Shown here: positions 24,801 through 35,598 of the stretch, piece after piece
Position numbering within the stretch: position 1 is the stretch's first letter
How the letters are laid out: each line of letters starts with the position of its first letter
From: Smittia aterrima
Lineage: Eukaryota; Arthropoda; Insecta; Diptera; Chironomidae
Assembly (NCBI GenBank): GCA_033063855.1
Contig: CP093831.1
Location: 29,202,001-29,266,000 of the forward strand
DNA length: 64,000 bases
Reading direction: 5' to 3'
Notes under the pieces: generated by a model
The model's database searches: none
Told to the model about the DNA's origin: nothing
Seen by the model: only the letters and a program-made list of their open reading frames with translations
Made by a program: the position numbers and the translations under genes

Positions 24801-27353
24801 CTTCACGGAAAATGGTATTTCTCGGAGATCCGGGCAATTTTTTCGCGTCGGTATTTGCTTCAGAATGTTGCGTTGGAGATATTTTTAGCTAGTCGCACAT
24901 CGATTCTGTTTGCATTTCCCGATCAGCATACGGTGAAAAAGGTCATCAAAGCATTGCCTCGTGTGGGTGTCGGTATCAAGTATGGTATTCCACAGACGCG
25001 ACGCGCTTCGATGATGTCCCCTCGTCAGCTGATGAGAAACTCAAATATGACTCAAAAATGGCAAAGACGTGAGATTTCAAATTTTGAATATCTCATGTTC
25101 TTAAATACTATTGCTGGACGAACCTACAATGACTTAAATCAATATCCAGTCTTCCCGTGGGTTCTCACCAACTACGATTCACGTGAACTTGATCTTAGTT
25201 TGCCATCAAATTATCGCGACTTGTCGAAGCCTATTGGTGCATTAAATCATAGTCGTCGTGAATATTTTGAAGAGCGTTACGAAAGCTGGGATACGCCAGG
25301 AATACCACCTTTTCACTATGGCACTCATTATTCGACATCAGCATTCACACTCAATTGGCTCATTCGTATGGAACCATTCACAACAATGTTCCTAGCTCTT
25401 CAAGGTGGAAAGTTTGATCATGCCGATCGACTGTTTTCATCGATTTCGATGTCGTGGAAGAATTGTCAGCGTGACACGTCAGATGTCAAAGAATTAATTC
25501 CTGAATGGTATTTCTTACCTGAGATGTTCTATAACCAGTCAGACTATCGACTTGGCATTCGTGATGATGGTAAAAATGTATCAGACGTTGAATTGCCGCC
25601 ATGGGCAAAATCGCCAGAAGAATTTGTTCGCATCAACCGTATGGCTTTAGAATCTGAATTCGTTTCATGTCAATTGCATCAGTGGATTGATTTGATTTTC
25701 GGATACAAGCAGCGTGGACCAGAAGCTATGAGAGCAACGAACGTGTTCTACTATTTGACATATGAGGGTAGCGTAGATTTGGAAACAGTCACTGATCCAG
25801 TGATGCGTGAAGCAATCGAAAATCAAATTAGAAACTTTGGACAAACGCCATCACTGCTTTTGATGGAGCCTCATCCGCCAAGGAGCTCTGCCATGCATTT
25901 GTCACCAATGATGTTCAATACAATGCCAGACGACGTCTGCATGTCGTTGAAATTCCATCTCAACTCGCCCATTATTCATATTTCGGCCAACACTTATCCG
26001 CAACTGCCACTTCCTTCGGTTGTGACAGTAACAGCTGGTCATCAGTTTGCCGTCAATCGATGGAATTGCAATTATACAGCTAACGTTCAAAGTCCAAGCT
26101 ATGCTGACAACAGTCACAACCAACCACAGAACCTTCCACTCACAATGGATCCAGTGCTGTCACAAACAACAGCTCACAATAACCCAGCTGTAAAACGTCA
26201 CTTGGGTGATAATTTCAGTCAGAAGATTAAAATACGCTCTAATTGTTACGTAACAACGGTCGATAGTCGTTTCCTCATCGCTTGTGGATTCTGGGACAAC
26301 AGCTTCCGTGTATTTTCAACGGAAACCGCAAAAATTGTTCAGATTGTGTTTGGTCATTTCGATGTTGTGACGTGCTTATCGCGATCCGAATGCAATATAA
26401 CTTCGGACTGTTACATAGCTTCCGGTTCTTCAGATTGTACAATTCTCTTGTGGCACTGGAATGCGAGAACTCAGAGTATTGTTGGTGAAGGCGAAGTTCC
26501 AACACCAAGAGCCACATTGACTGGACATGAAAATGTGAGTTTTTTTTTTGACAACGTGTATATATAATAATTTCTAATAATAATAAATAATTCGCACACG
26601 AAATATAACAGGCTGTGACTTCCGTTGTTATCAGCGCTGAACTTGGTCTAGTCATTTCTGGATCGATAAGTAAGTAAAATTTCTTTAATTTATTTTATTC
26701 AGTTAACAAAAATGAAGTTTTGGGTACAAAATGGTCACGTCTAAATTTTTTCTTCGATTCCGTTCTTCATTAACAGACGGTCCTGTACTCGTTCACACAA
26801 CTTTCGGCGACCTTTTGCGTTCTCTTGAAGCACCGGAAGAATTCTTGTCGCCTGAAAATATTACGATGTCGCGAGAGGGCTTTATAGTGGTGAACTATGA
26901 TGAGGGAAATGTAGCAGCGTTTACAATTAACGGTTGTTTGTTACGTCATGAATCGCATAATGACAATCTTCAGGTAAAGGGAGTCGCTGTAGAATTGGTG
27001 CCAGAGATCGATAAATTGATTTTCCTTTTTAAAAATATTTAGTGCATGCTGTTGTCTCGCGATGGTGAATATCTAATGACAGCTGGAGACAAGGGCATCG
27101 TAGAAGTATGGCGTACATTCAACTTGGCTCCATTGTATGCATTCCCCGTTTGCAACAGTGGAATTCGTTCGCTGTCATTGACACACGATCAAAAGTGAGA
27201 GAAATGCTTTTTTACTACTGCAATTTAAATTAATTCGCTTCGCTTCAACCTCAATTTCACAGATATTTACTCGCTGGCTTAGCAACGGGATCAATCATCG
27301 TATTCCACATCGACTTCAACCGTTGGCATCACGAGTATTCACAGCGCTACTAA
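6867..27353 (+). CDS. rg: Neurobeachin/rugose (A-kinase anchoring BEACH-WD40 protein), 5'-partial
   Basis: Large cytoplasmic scaffold that anchors PKA and acts in membrane traffic and synapse or eye development (known for fly rugose and vertebrate NBEA). Exons by splice site and frame: 6867-6971, 7051-7177, 7230-7330, 7807-7902, 9120-9241, 10390-10516, 11022-11141, 12459-12605, 13264-13320, 14301-14441, 14635-14985, 16298-16520, 16983-17316, 17395-17585, 17797-18113, 18337-20490, 20561-20714, 21978-22087, 22618-22743, 23463-23640, 23704-26534, 26612-26669, 26777-26973, 27043-27194, 27263-27353. These sum to 8610 nt, an exact 2869 codons plus stop. In-window order: ARM-like region; ConA-like domain about residues 145-315; armadillo/DUF4704 region 380-850; acidic RII-binding insert 900-1270; DUF1088 about 1811-2026; PH-like about 2073-2189; BEACH about 2208-2486 ([20 protein letters not shown] start); WD repeats to the end ([11 protein letters not shown]). 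Only the most N-terminal exon(s) are missing. Introns up to 1.3 kb (7903-9119, 9242-10389, 11142-12458, 14986-16297) hold nothing recognisable. Confidence 0.97.
13321..13488 (+). CDS. rg: In-frame extension of rugose exon 9 by an alternative 5' splice site
   Basis: The conserved protein is reproduced if exon 13264-13320 ends at the donor GTGAGT at 13321 and joins 14301. The reading frame nevertheless stays open past that donor for exactly 168 nt (56 codons), up to a second good donor (TCC|GTAAGC) at 13489. Both donors leave phase 0. The extra peptide is acidic and Pro/Thr/Ser-containing (includes [19 protein letters not shown]) and looks coding rather than intronic. It would insert a disordered loop just after the ConA-like domain. 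Seen: frame and donors. Inferred: use as an alternative exon. Confidence 0.6.
18775..19368 (+). other. rg: Four predicted PKA RII-subunit anchoring helices in the rugose acidic insert
   Basis: Within the long exon 18337-20490, four 12-residue segments fit or nearly fit the usual amphipathic anchor pattern (small/aliphatic, two any, two aliphatic, two any, two aliphatic, two any, small/aliphatic). They are [12 protein letters not shown] (18775-18810), [12 protein letters not shown] (18898-18933), [12 protein letters not shown] (19174-19209, first position Met) and [12 protein letters not shown] (19333-19368). Fly rugose (DAKAP550) is known to bind RII, and I recall more than one site being reported. 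The Glu/Lys-rich background could produce chance helices, so each site is only predicted. Confidence 0.55.
21089..21560 (+). CDS. rg: Gln/Asn/His-rich alternative exon of rugose (cassette or internal first exon)
   Basis: The frame begins at ATG 21089 ([20 protein letters not shown]) and runs through a Q/H- and N-rich low-complexity stretch to the donor TTCAG|GTACAA at 21561. It joins exon 21978 in phase (Gly codon split 1/2). Exon 17 (ends 20714) also ends in phase 1 and can join 21978 directly, so this exon is optional. Upstream, the only AG dinucleotides near the start (acgacaag and aagaag at about 21081-21086) lack a pyrimidine tract. An internal promoter giving a short isoform that starts here is therefore at least as likely as a cassette exon with a weak acceptor. 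Confidence 0.55.
23641..23703 (+). other. rg: 63-nt stop-free intron of rugose
   Basis: The segment has a donor (GTAAGTTC) and acceptor (CTTACAG) but is 63 nt long and has no stop in the exon frame, so retention would add 21 residues (basic, about [14 protein letters not shown] then KRRKLT). Splicing reproduces an Asp-Arg-Gly junction. The splice signals are good, so I call it an intron that could be retained harmlessly. Confidence 0.55.
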
Positions 27354-28110
27354 ATACAACGGTACTGAATATCCTCCAGCAACAAATTTCAATCAAACCG
27401 ATCCGTCTTCGATGGAAAAGACACCGAGAAAATAGAAAAATTACATTGAAAAGAAGACGCAAGGAGAAACGTTGCGGGTTGTGAATAGAAATATCGAAGC
27501 AACGGCAGCAAAAAGCACATTTAAAGACGTGACTCGTGAAGCAAACATAAACACATCGAGCAAGGGAGGAAAAGTGTTGTCGAAGACACTACATAGGTAG
27601 CAGCAGGAAGGAAATTGTTTTGTATCTCCTCCTTCTCTCTTTGGTTCATTTTTGACTTCAAACCCGATTTTAAAACGAGAAACTATCGAGAGGAATTCGA
27701 GCACGTTCGAACAGCAAGACATAATGTTATTTGTAGTGAAAATGGCTTTTTACCAACGCTTCTTTGATAGAAAAATTGAACAAAAACGGGATTTTAAAGA
27801 TAGACGAGTGTACGCTCGAGATGTACACGAACTTAGAAGCCAAAAATCTCTTAATGTGGCCAAATGTTTTTCTTCTTACTCAATAGAATTTTTTCTAATG
27901 AAAGATTTTCTTTTTTCGTTATCTGTCACGGAAACATCATTTAGTTTTTATTTAAAATCTCTTCGGAAAAATGTTGATTAGTGAAAAATTGATGACGAAA
28001 AAAAATCTCAATGGAGAATTAAGTAACAGCGGGAAGCTCGTTGATGGTTGTTTGTTAAATTTTCAAAAGTCGAACGAAAAGTACATTCATTGTGAGTCAT
28101 TTTAAAGAAA

Positions 28111-28116
28111 AATAAA
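28111..28116 (+). terminator. Candidate poly(A) signal of rugose; 3'UTR 27354 to about 28135
   Basis: First AATAAA in a suitable context about 760 bases after the stop at 27351-27353. The intervening 3'UTR is AT-rich and includes a chance 109-codon frame (27652-27981) without an ATG start. Later hexamers (29188, for example) could extend the 3'UTR. Confidence 0.35.
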
Positions 28117-28135
28117 TGTTGATTCAAAGAGATTC

Positions 28136-28939
28136 AGCTTCTGATCTTAATATGAATGACTCCCAAACATTCCAAACAATTTTTATTTCTTGCTACTTCA
28201 TGCACTGAAAATCTTTTTTAGAAAGTCAAAGGAAAAGATGACTTTTCTTGAACACTCGAGAATATTTTTTAGACAAAATTAATTAATGCAACTTTTATGT
28301 TTCAAAAATGAAAGTATTTGGCGTGTGCTGTTTGTTGTGAGAATTTATTTTCAATATTTCCGTCCAAGCAAATATATTTTGTTTGCACATTTTGCTTGCA
28401 ATCTACGGTCTCACCTAAAATTTGACTTCAAGCATGAGTAAATAAATATTTCGTTTGTAGAGAAAAAAAACTCGCGACGGGTTTAAACGTTTGCTAAATT
28501 TATAAACTGAATTTTTCTTGATTTCTTTGTAACTTGCTTTTATTAGTAAAATATTTCATCCAAGCAATTATCACAAGTAAGACAAAAAATAAGCTAAAAA
28601 TAAAATCTATTGAACCACAATTTGCTTGGGTTTCATGTAGCTTTTGCTGTTGTAAATATAAAAATTACACTTAATAATTTTAACAAACGAGACGTTGTGC
28701 ATCAGTTTTGTCAAAGAACTTTCCAATAAAAGGTAAACATTCCCATTCACGAAAATTTTGATCGACGGCTTGTTCAACTTATCTCGTTGTTTATAACAGC
28801 AAAGGTCACGCGCTTCAATCCAATTTGATAGAAAATTATTACAAATCGTTTTAAATCCATTTTCAAAACGCCAAAACATTTACAATTCAATCGATTGTTT
28901 AAGAACGTTCAACGTTACAAACGTTTAAGTACTTAATAA
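28136..28939. other. No gene seen
   Basis: AT-rich sequence downstream of rugose. A 90-codon minus-strand frame (28607-28879) has no familiar features. Confidence 0.5.
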
Positions 28940-29107
28940 ATGTGTGAAGAAAATTTGTTTTTGGGCTACGACCTCTCATCAATTTTCGTTTTACAAATGA
29001 GCGATGCTAAGGTTTTGGAGATTCTTTTGAAGCAATATCCATCAGAAGAGGAAAGCACTCTTAAACACACCATCAGCACTTTTGTGACAAGCAAAGCAGA
29101 AGATTAA
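28940..29107 (+). CDS. Possible small ORF (55 aa), unknown
   Basis: ATG to TAA, beginning MCEENLFLGYDLSS and ending TFVTSKAED, with stop codons just upstream in frame. The composition is protein-like (helical, Glu/Lys/Leu-rich second half) and unlike the surrounding AT-rich DNA. An AATAAA follows at 29188-29193. I do not recognise a family. It could be a short gene, a terminal exon of something unseen, or chance. Confidence 0.3.
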   Translation: MCEENLFLGYDLSSIFVLQMSDAKVLEILLKQYPSEEESTLKHTISTFVTSKAED

Positions 29108-29193
29108 ATGAGAAGTTCGCAATTCAAAAGCTTTTCAATATGTAAAAAAACGAAGCTTTTAACGGAAAGACACATAATATAAAGCAAAATAAA

Positions 29194-30902
29194 AGTACTT
29201 AAAACTATTATAAGTAAGATCCGGGTAAAATATATTTTTGCATAAAGCGGCGTAATTTAATCTCTGCTTCTTCTGTCCTTAAAAGCAGATTAAGGAGAGA
29301 AGAAGCAAAGATCTTGCCATAAATTCATAACAAGAAGAGGGCGGCGGAGGTACAAACAGCTTTGAATTAATGAGCACAGCTTTTTCTCCTCCGTTTTGCA
29401 TAAGTTTCCTTTAGCTACGCTTTCGCTCTTTCGATATTAAATTGTGCATTGAAAACTTGAAGAGTTTTCCTTTCATTTTGTTTTTATCAAGCACATTTCC
29501 TTAACGAAGTGAAAAACTTTCTACTCGACTTTGCTTTTTAAATAGCACTCCTGTTTCACAGAGAAACATAATTTAAATTTGTGTGCCAAATTTCAATGGG
29601 AAGCTTATTTAAATGCGAGCAACGCTTGATGGAATAGTGTTTCCTCACTCGCGGTGTCAAATCTTTCATTTCATTTGTGTTTTTCTTAAAAAAAAGTGTG
29701 ATTTTGATAAAATTCCTTAAAATTTGCTAAATGAAATCATTCCATCCATGCTGTTCTCAGTTTAAAAATGTTTAACGTCAATAGGACGAAGAGAGGAATG
29801 TAAATAACGTACGATGAGATTGCGACTGTTTTAAATTCAATGCGCATTGTTATCAGGCGATTTTTTTACACATGAGTTTTCAATTATGCAAAGTCCAAAG
29901 CCCCCAAATGAATTAAATTTAATCAAAAGCGTCCGTTTATAGTTATAAATCGACACATAATGGCGGTCGGTGGAATCGAGAGCAAAAACATCTATTATTA
30001 GCTCCCCACCACCTTCTATGGATAATTATAAATTAATTTCAATTTAAATAATAACAATTGCTGCGTTTATTCGGTTTCATTTTGGGCGCTTCACCTTTTA
30101 CCAATTCTTATTGCAGGAGCAAACTTTTTTTGGAAAAGTTTTTTACTGTCTATGTTGGAATGTTGGAATTTCATAAGTATAAACGATTTGGGGCAAACGA
30201 TTGCAAGTTGTATTTTATGTTCAATTAGAATTCATTTAGAGAGCGCGAAATTTTTTCATTTTCAATTGTTGAATGTGGAAGTAAAAATGTTGAATAAAAA
30301 TTAAAAATAAGTTTTAAATTCCTTGCGAGATCTATGAGAGTCGTCGTTTTTAATCAATCTTAATTTTCTCTGATAACGAAGGAAAGATAACCAATAAAAT
30401 AAACTTTAAATGAAACAAAATAAAATATTTCAATGAATTAAAGCACACACATTCACAACCAAAACTATTTCTTACAACAAAGTTGAATATTTTAATCGCA
30501 TTCGATGGAATTCCGGAAAATGAGCGGGATTTTTATTTTAGGAGGAAAAATAAACTCAAGAATGACTTAATTAAATGAAAAGTAAAACTGTTACATCTTA
30601 GGATTAATATGAATGAATAGAAAAAAAAACTAAAATTGTACAATAAAAAGAATAAATATGAAGTAATTTGAAATTCTAATTCAACAATTTTTTTTCAGGG
30701 CTAAGAGTCTAATTTGCTTTTATTAGTATCGGAGCGCTGATGGGATCGAATTGGGTGTTCAATGAGAAAAAAATTTATCTGGGTATCATCACATAGATCG
30801 AAAAATATCCATTTGTTGCCTTCTGTATTTATTCGAGAAGGTTGAAATTGGCTTGTCGTTCGAAATTATAGTTCGTTTGATATTTTATTTTTCACTCTAC
30901 AC
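29194..30902. other. No gene seen; spacer left of the transposon
   Basis: AT-rich with no recognisable exon, RNA gene or repeat. Confidence 0.5.
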
Positions 30903-30904
30903 TA

Positions 30905-30928
30905 GAGTGATTTGCCTTCCAAGCGCCA
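30905..30928 (+). repeat. Left terminal inverted repeat
   Basis: Identical over 24 bases to the reverse complement of 32421-32444 and preceded by TA. Confidence 0.85.
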
Positions 30929-31394
30929 CCCAAAAACGTTGCCCTAGGAGCGCCACTAGTTTTTAATTTGTAATTACAAGCTTCCCTTACCAGCCAATTT
31001 TTTAGTTTAATTTTTCCTGAATGCTTTAATTATTTCTATCTTCAAAACTTGCAATAAAAATCTTGTCCGTAGTTTAATTAACTTTTTATAGCGTTAGCTT
31101 CAAAGCAACTTTCAAAACGCAAATAAAAAATCGAAGAATTGAGTGATGCGAAATATTTTTTGAAATAAAACGTTAATTTTTTTACACAAAAGTTTGTTTA
31201 CCTTTTACAACTCAAAAATAAAAATAGAGAAAAAAGTTTAATTAAAGCGTTCATAAATATTAAAACAAGTGAAAATCAATAGACGGACACGGCAACGACT
31301 GAAAGAGGTATTAAGATCACCGGAAACGAAGTTGGTTTGCCTTTGCAGAGAAAATTGAGTTAAAAAATATAATTTAATTTCTTTCTTTTTAGAT

Positions 31395-31925
31395 AACAGC
31401 GGCAACGAGATGATAAACAAAGCACCAGGGACGACGAGGAGGTGATAGTGAAGTGAAAGATTATAATAAGGCTTATTATTATAGATCAAAAAGGCGGCGA
31501 AGCTCCACGCAAATTTTTTGGGATTCTATGATGCTTCAGCCAGCGAGAGGAACGAAAGGATCTCAGATAAATTTGCCGAAGGCTAGGAGAAATCTGAAGC
31601 CTCCTGAAACTCAAATAAAACAAGGATTCTGAACAATAAAAAAAATAAACTTTATTCACTATGTTTTCACTTTAACAGGTTTCAGGAGCTTATTTTGATG
31701 TCACTCGAGCTCAGCAGCTAAGTCCATAAGATCCCATAAATTTTTGCGTGGAGCTTCGCCGCCCTTGTCGATCTAGAATAATAAGCCTAATTTAATAAAA
31801 TCACTTTCACTATCACTTCATACTCACCAAATAAGTCCTACGATGTTTTCTCTGCTTTTGATTTTCTCTTTCTGATGATCCCTCGTCGTTCCTGGAGCCT
31901 AGTTGTCATCTCGTCTCTTGTCGCA
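31395..31925. repeat. Long imperfect palindrome (fold-back) inside the transposon
   Basis: Left arm bases near 31465-31530 match the right arm near 31725-31790 inverted, with a perfect 21-base core (31493-31513 against 31743-31763, containing GGCGGCGAAGCTCCACGC). Weaker matches extend outward (gtgatagtgaagtga and acgacgagg blocks) to about 31395 and 31925. The transcript would fold into a long stem with a loop of roughly 50-100 bases. Confidence 0.7.
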
Positions 31926-32420
31926 GCCACCTAAGATAAAAAAGTTAGAAAATTGAAATCGAAATATTATTTCACTTGTTACTTACCTTTGTCTTCATTC
32001 CTTAAGTGCGAATTTGCTTCCTCTCCGTTCGACTGTTCCTCCCAGTCAGTTTCTACTATCGCTGCACTTGATTAAATTCACTGGTTTAACTCAAAACACA
32101 TTTTATTTGATTTTCGATTCTGTTTGTTTACGTTTTATAAACTGTGGAAGCAAAATTTTTCGCTTCCGACTTTTTTGCGAATTAACGGATTTTTCAAGTG
32201 TCGCTTCTTTTTTCTAAGCGAGGCGAAAAGTGGCGCTTGAAGGGCAAAATCTTGTTGCTGACTTACGTGCTAAATTAAACTAACTTAGAAACATCGCGAC
32301 AAAATTCTGAGTAAACAGGAAAATCACAAATATAGTCTTTCATATTCTTAATCCATTTCTCGAACTATATCTTGTGATTTAAAGCCTCCAGAAGAAAAAT
32401 ATGCAAAAAATTTCGTTAAA

Positions 32421-32444
32421 TGGCGCTTGGAAGGCAAATCACTC
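32421..32444 (-). repeat. Right terminal inverted repeat
   Basis: Perfect inverted match of the left terminal repeat, followed by TA at 32445-32446. Confidence 0.85.
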
Positions 32445-32446
32445 TA

Positions 32447-33281
32447 ATAACCAAAAATTAAATTAAAAACTCAATTTTTGTGGGTTTGAATCGTTAGATG
32501 AAAAGTTTATTATCGAATGCAAATTCAAATGAAATGTTTTTCCTTGATATGGAAGAAAAGGAAATATTTTCCTTAACTGTTTTGCAGACATAATCTGTAA
32601 CTCATAAGAGCCGGAAAGATTCCCAGTATCATCTAAAAACATTGCTTTTCTGTTTCTCATGAAAACATTTTCTAATGATATTTCCCAAACATTCATGAGA
32701 TATCACGAAGAGCGAGTGAGTTTCTTTTTCTTTTCTTTCCCTAGGAAGGATACAAAAGCTTATCTACGTTTTTTGATCCGTTAAAAGTTTTGCAAGTACC
32801 ATCAACTCAATTTTATGTCGAGTTTTAATTGTCTTTTGTATTTTGTGCAACTTTGGTACATACGAACATCATGTGGTACCTTAATATTTTAAATTTAGTT
32901 TCAACAAACATTGATCACATATTTAGATCAAATAAGGTGATTCATGAAGCTCAACAAGTGGCAGTTGAAAAGGTCTCGTGAACTTATTTCTGAATTGCTC
33001 AATTTAGTACAATTAAATCACATCGATTGTAGAAATTATTATTCTTTGCTTCGAGCGATACATTTCGAATGGCAAAATAAAACCTCATGATTTAATATCA
33101 TGAAAATTCATCGCAAGGTCAACGAATCTTATCTTGAATAGACTGCCACTGGAATATGATTATCTTATCAAAATATATTTTAGTTTCGTCTTTGTTTTTT
33201 GTATTGCTAAATCGCCAACATTTTAGATCTATTCGTGAGAGTTGAGCCAAAAAATTAATTAGCCTGCTAATATGAAATAAT
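32447..33281. other. No gene seen
   Basis: AT-rich spacer between the transposon and the protease cluster. A candidate AATAAA for the first protease lies on the minus strand at 33287-33282. Confidence 0.5.
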
Positions 33282-33315
33282 TTTATTACTCATTGCGCTC
33301 CTTTAAATCAATATT

Positions 33316-34210
33316 TTACAATCCAGAAATGCTGTTGATCCAGGCCCGATGGCTACTAATACGAACATAGATATCAGGAAAGCCTTGAGCGCAAGCGACA
33401 CCCCATGAAACGGCACCGATAAGAGTGTTTGCTACAACCAAGGGTCCACCGCTATCTCCCATGCAAGTACCTTCGCCAGCACGCGTGAACGTACAAATAG
33501 TATTGTCAAAAATGCGGGCCGCATTTCCAGCAGAGAGACGCCCACGACATTCTGTGTTAGTCAGGGTTTGAACTGTAAGATACTGTAAGTCACTAGCAAG
33601 ATTCCCTGGGTGATACGTCTGTCCCCAACCACTAGTAATAGCTGTAATTCCTCCTCCGGTATGTTCACTAGCCAAAGCAGCGGGTGCGATTGTTGCAGTA
33701 GTTGGGATGTTAGCGACGGTTTGGATCATCGAAATATCGTTGGCAAGAGTGTTTGCATTATAGGCAGGGTGATTGGCAATATTAGATATTGCATAAGTTG
33801 CTCCTCCAATAGTACGACTCACAACACCTATAACAACGATAGTGTTGCCAGGGGAGCGTCCGCTGGTGCAATGAGCAGCTGTTAAAATCCAACGATCGCT
33901 AACAATAGTGCCTCCGCAAAAGTCTACATAAAAATACGATTTGTTTACTTTTAATTGATCTTACTGTTCTTTAACTCACGAGTATTTGCAATCGATCTTA
34001 TTGAAGCTTGATATCTTAACTGTCCAGAGCTGGCAATACTGCCTCCAACAATTCGACCTGACCATTTAATGAAATCTGACTCCAAGGTGGCATCTGGGAC
34101 GGCTACAAATAAGCTATGGAATATTGTTTCTTAATTGAACAATTTAGCTTATACTTACTGCCACCAAATGTCAATGCGATCAAACAAATGAAGGCAACTA
34201 ATTTCAACAT
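33316..34210 (-). CDS. Brachyurin/chymotrypsin-like serine protease 1, secreted
   Basis: S1-family endopeptidase of 260 aa, probably digestive. Exons (minus): 34210-34159, 34102-33980, 33923-33316; introns about 56 bp. A signal peptide (MLKLVAFICLIALTFGG) is followed by a short propeptide and the activation site WSGR34|IVGG. Catalytic triad: His76 (TAAHC), Asp121 (NDIS), Ser216 (GDSGGP). Cysteines allow the three core disulphides (61-77, 184-202, 212-236). The primary pocket residue (chymotrypsin position 189) is Gly210, while position 226 is Asp242. This is the arrangement known from crab collagenase (brachyurin), which has broad specificity; it is not the Asp189 of trypsin. It is the most divergent of the three tandem copies. 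Function in gut digestion is inferred from family. Confidence 0.93.
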
Positions 34211-34213
34211 TTT

Positions 34214-34257
34214 CAGTTGACTGTTGATTTCGAATCGAAATGATACAGCTTTTATAG
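34214..34257 (-). promoter_or_regulatory. Core promoter of protease 1 (TATA and initiator)
   Basis: On the minus strand, CTATAAAAGC (34257-34248) lies about 30 bases before an AACAGTCAACTG initiator-like sequence (34225-34214), which is a few bases upstream of the ATG. The same arrangement recurs at the other two protease genes. Confidence 0.65.
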
Positions 34258-34259
34258 TA

Positions 34260-34560
34260 AAATCATCACAAAAGCAGGTTGTCTGTCAATATCAATTAGA
34301 TATCAGGTTGATGGATCGCGTAAGAAGATATCGTTTTAAAAACAACTTTTTTTTTCTATATGCTATATCAGCTTGTTTACTTCAGATAGAAGGTGTAAAA
34401 GAATCATTTTATTTTATGAAGATTTTAAATTTGTGGATAAGTTTTTCAACACTTTTCAATAGATACTGTAGTTAAGCTATGTTGATCTTTTTTTTAAAAA
34501 AATATTATGGTTATCTCGTACAAATGAACGCTTTGAAATTTTTTGTTCTTCAAATGGCTT
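34260..34560. other. Intergenic spacer between proteases 1 and 2
   Basis: Contains GATATC-type (GATA) matches near 34290-34304 upstream of protease 1. Otherwise nothing. An AATAAA for protease 2 lies at 34566-34561 on the minus strand. Confidence 0.45.
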
Positions 34561-34602
34561 TTTATTTCTCGACCAATTTAAAAATTTGCATCTTTGTTGT
34601 AT

Positions 34603-35497
34603 TTAGAGTCCAGAAATTCCATTCATCCATGCGCGATGGCTGCTGACACGAGCGAAAACATCTGGGAATCCTTGAGCGCAAGCAATTCCCCATGAAACGG
34701 CTCCGATAACAGTGTTTCCAACAGCCAAGGGACCGCCACTGTCTCCCATGCACATACCTTGTCCGGCGCGAGTGAAAGTACAGATAGTGTTATCGAAGAC
34801 GCGAGCAGCGTTTCCAGCAGAGTGGCGATTACGGCAGTCAGCATTAGTCAAAGTTTGGACTGAAAGGAACTGCAAGTTAGCGGCAGCAGATCCAGGGTGA
34901 GAAGTCTGTCCCCAGCCACTGGCCATAGCGGTAACTCCTCCTCCTGTGTGTGCGCTAGCCAAAGCAGCGGGTGCGATTGTGGCAGTTGTAGGAATGGTAG
35001 CAACAGTTTGGAGCATAGAGATATCGTTGGCAAGAGTGTTGCCGTTGTATGATCCATGGTTAGCAATACGAGTAATGGCAAAAGTAGTTCCTCCAGTAGT
35101 ACGCGAGATGGCTCCGAGAACAGCAATGGTATTTCCAGTGGTGCGTCCGAGAGTGCAATGAGCAGCTGAAATGATCCAGCGGTTGCTAACAATGGTACCT
35201 CCACAGAAGTCTGCAGGAAAAATATTTTCAAACTGTTCCATTATAATTTTTAAATAGTCAACATACGAGCATTGCCGGCACTTCTCAATGAAGCTTGATA
35301 ACGGAACTGTCCAGAGCTAGCAGTGCTACCTCCAACAATACGACCAGACCATTCCAAAAAATCTGGATCCAGAGTAGCATCTGGGATGGCTATAAATTAA
35401 AACACTGTTAGTTCACTCCACTTTTCTTTATTTTTTTGAACTTACTGGCTCCGAGGGCCAATGCGACCAAGCAAAGTGATACGACTAACTTCAACAT
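34603..35497 (-). CDS. Brachyurin/chymotrypsin-like serine protease 2, secreted
   Basis: 260-aa S1 protease. Exons (minus): 35497-35446, 35389-35267, 35210-34603, the same lengths (52, 123, 608 nt) as its neighbours. Signal peptide MLKLVVSLCLVALALGA; activation site WSGR34|IVGG; triad His76, Asp121, Ser216. Gly210 (position 189) and Asp242 (226) give the same brachyurin-type pocket as copy 1. It is almost identical in exons and introns to protease 3, except for a short patch around the 184-202 disulphide loop. It is probably expressed in gut and secreted as a zymogen (inference). Confidence 0.94.
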
Positions 35498-35499
35498 TC

Positions 35500-35544
35500 T
35501 GAACTGACTGTAAATTTTCAAGTCAACTGAACTGCTTTTATACT
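35500..35544 (-). promoter_or_regulatory. Core promoter of protease 2 (TATA and initiator)
   Basis: Minus-strand AGTATAAAAGC (35544-35534) and TACAGTCAGTTCAG (35512-35499 region). A CTTATCA (GATA-type) element sits further upstream at 35592-35598. Confidence 0.65.
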
Positions 35545-35598
35545 TGTCGGAAGCACTTAATCCTATTGAAAATTTGGTTGATTAATTATATCTTATCA

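Larger units (their letters stand above)
30905..32444. mobile_element. Non-autonomous DNA transposon with TA target duplication and internal hairpin
   Basis: Perfect 24-bp terminal inverted repeats (start GAGTGATTTGCCTTCC, end GCGCCA) bound a 1540-bp segment flanked by TA on both sides (30903-30904 and 32445-32446). This is the target duplication expected of Tc1/mariner-type elements. A degenerate copy of the terminal motif occurs inside each end (TTGCCCTAGGAGCGCCAC at 30939-30955; its inverted relative at 32230-32247), like subterminal transposase-binding sites. The interior is a large imperfect inverted repeat centred near 31630. No frame resembles a transposase, so mobility would need one in trans. 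The superfamily is inferred from the TA only. Confidence 0.75.

Noticed and set aside
27652..27981. 109-codon frame after the rugose stop
   Set aside because: No ATG at its start; lies in the 3'UTR; low-complexity composition.
33610..33885. Plus-strand frames across the protease exons (also 34712-34900, 34946-35161, 37695-37910)
   Set aside because: Shadows of the conserved minus-strand protease exons.
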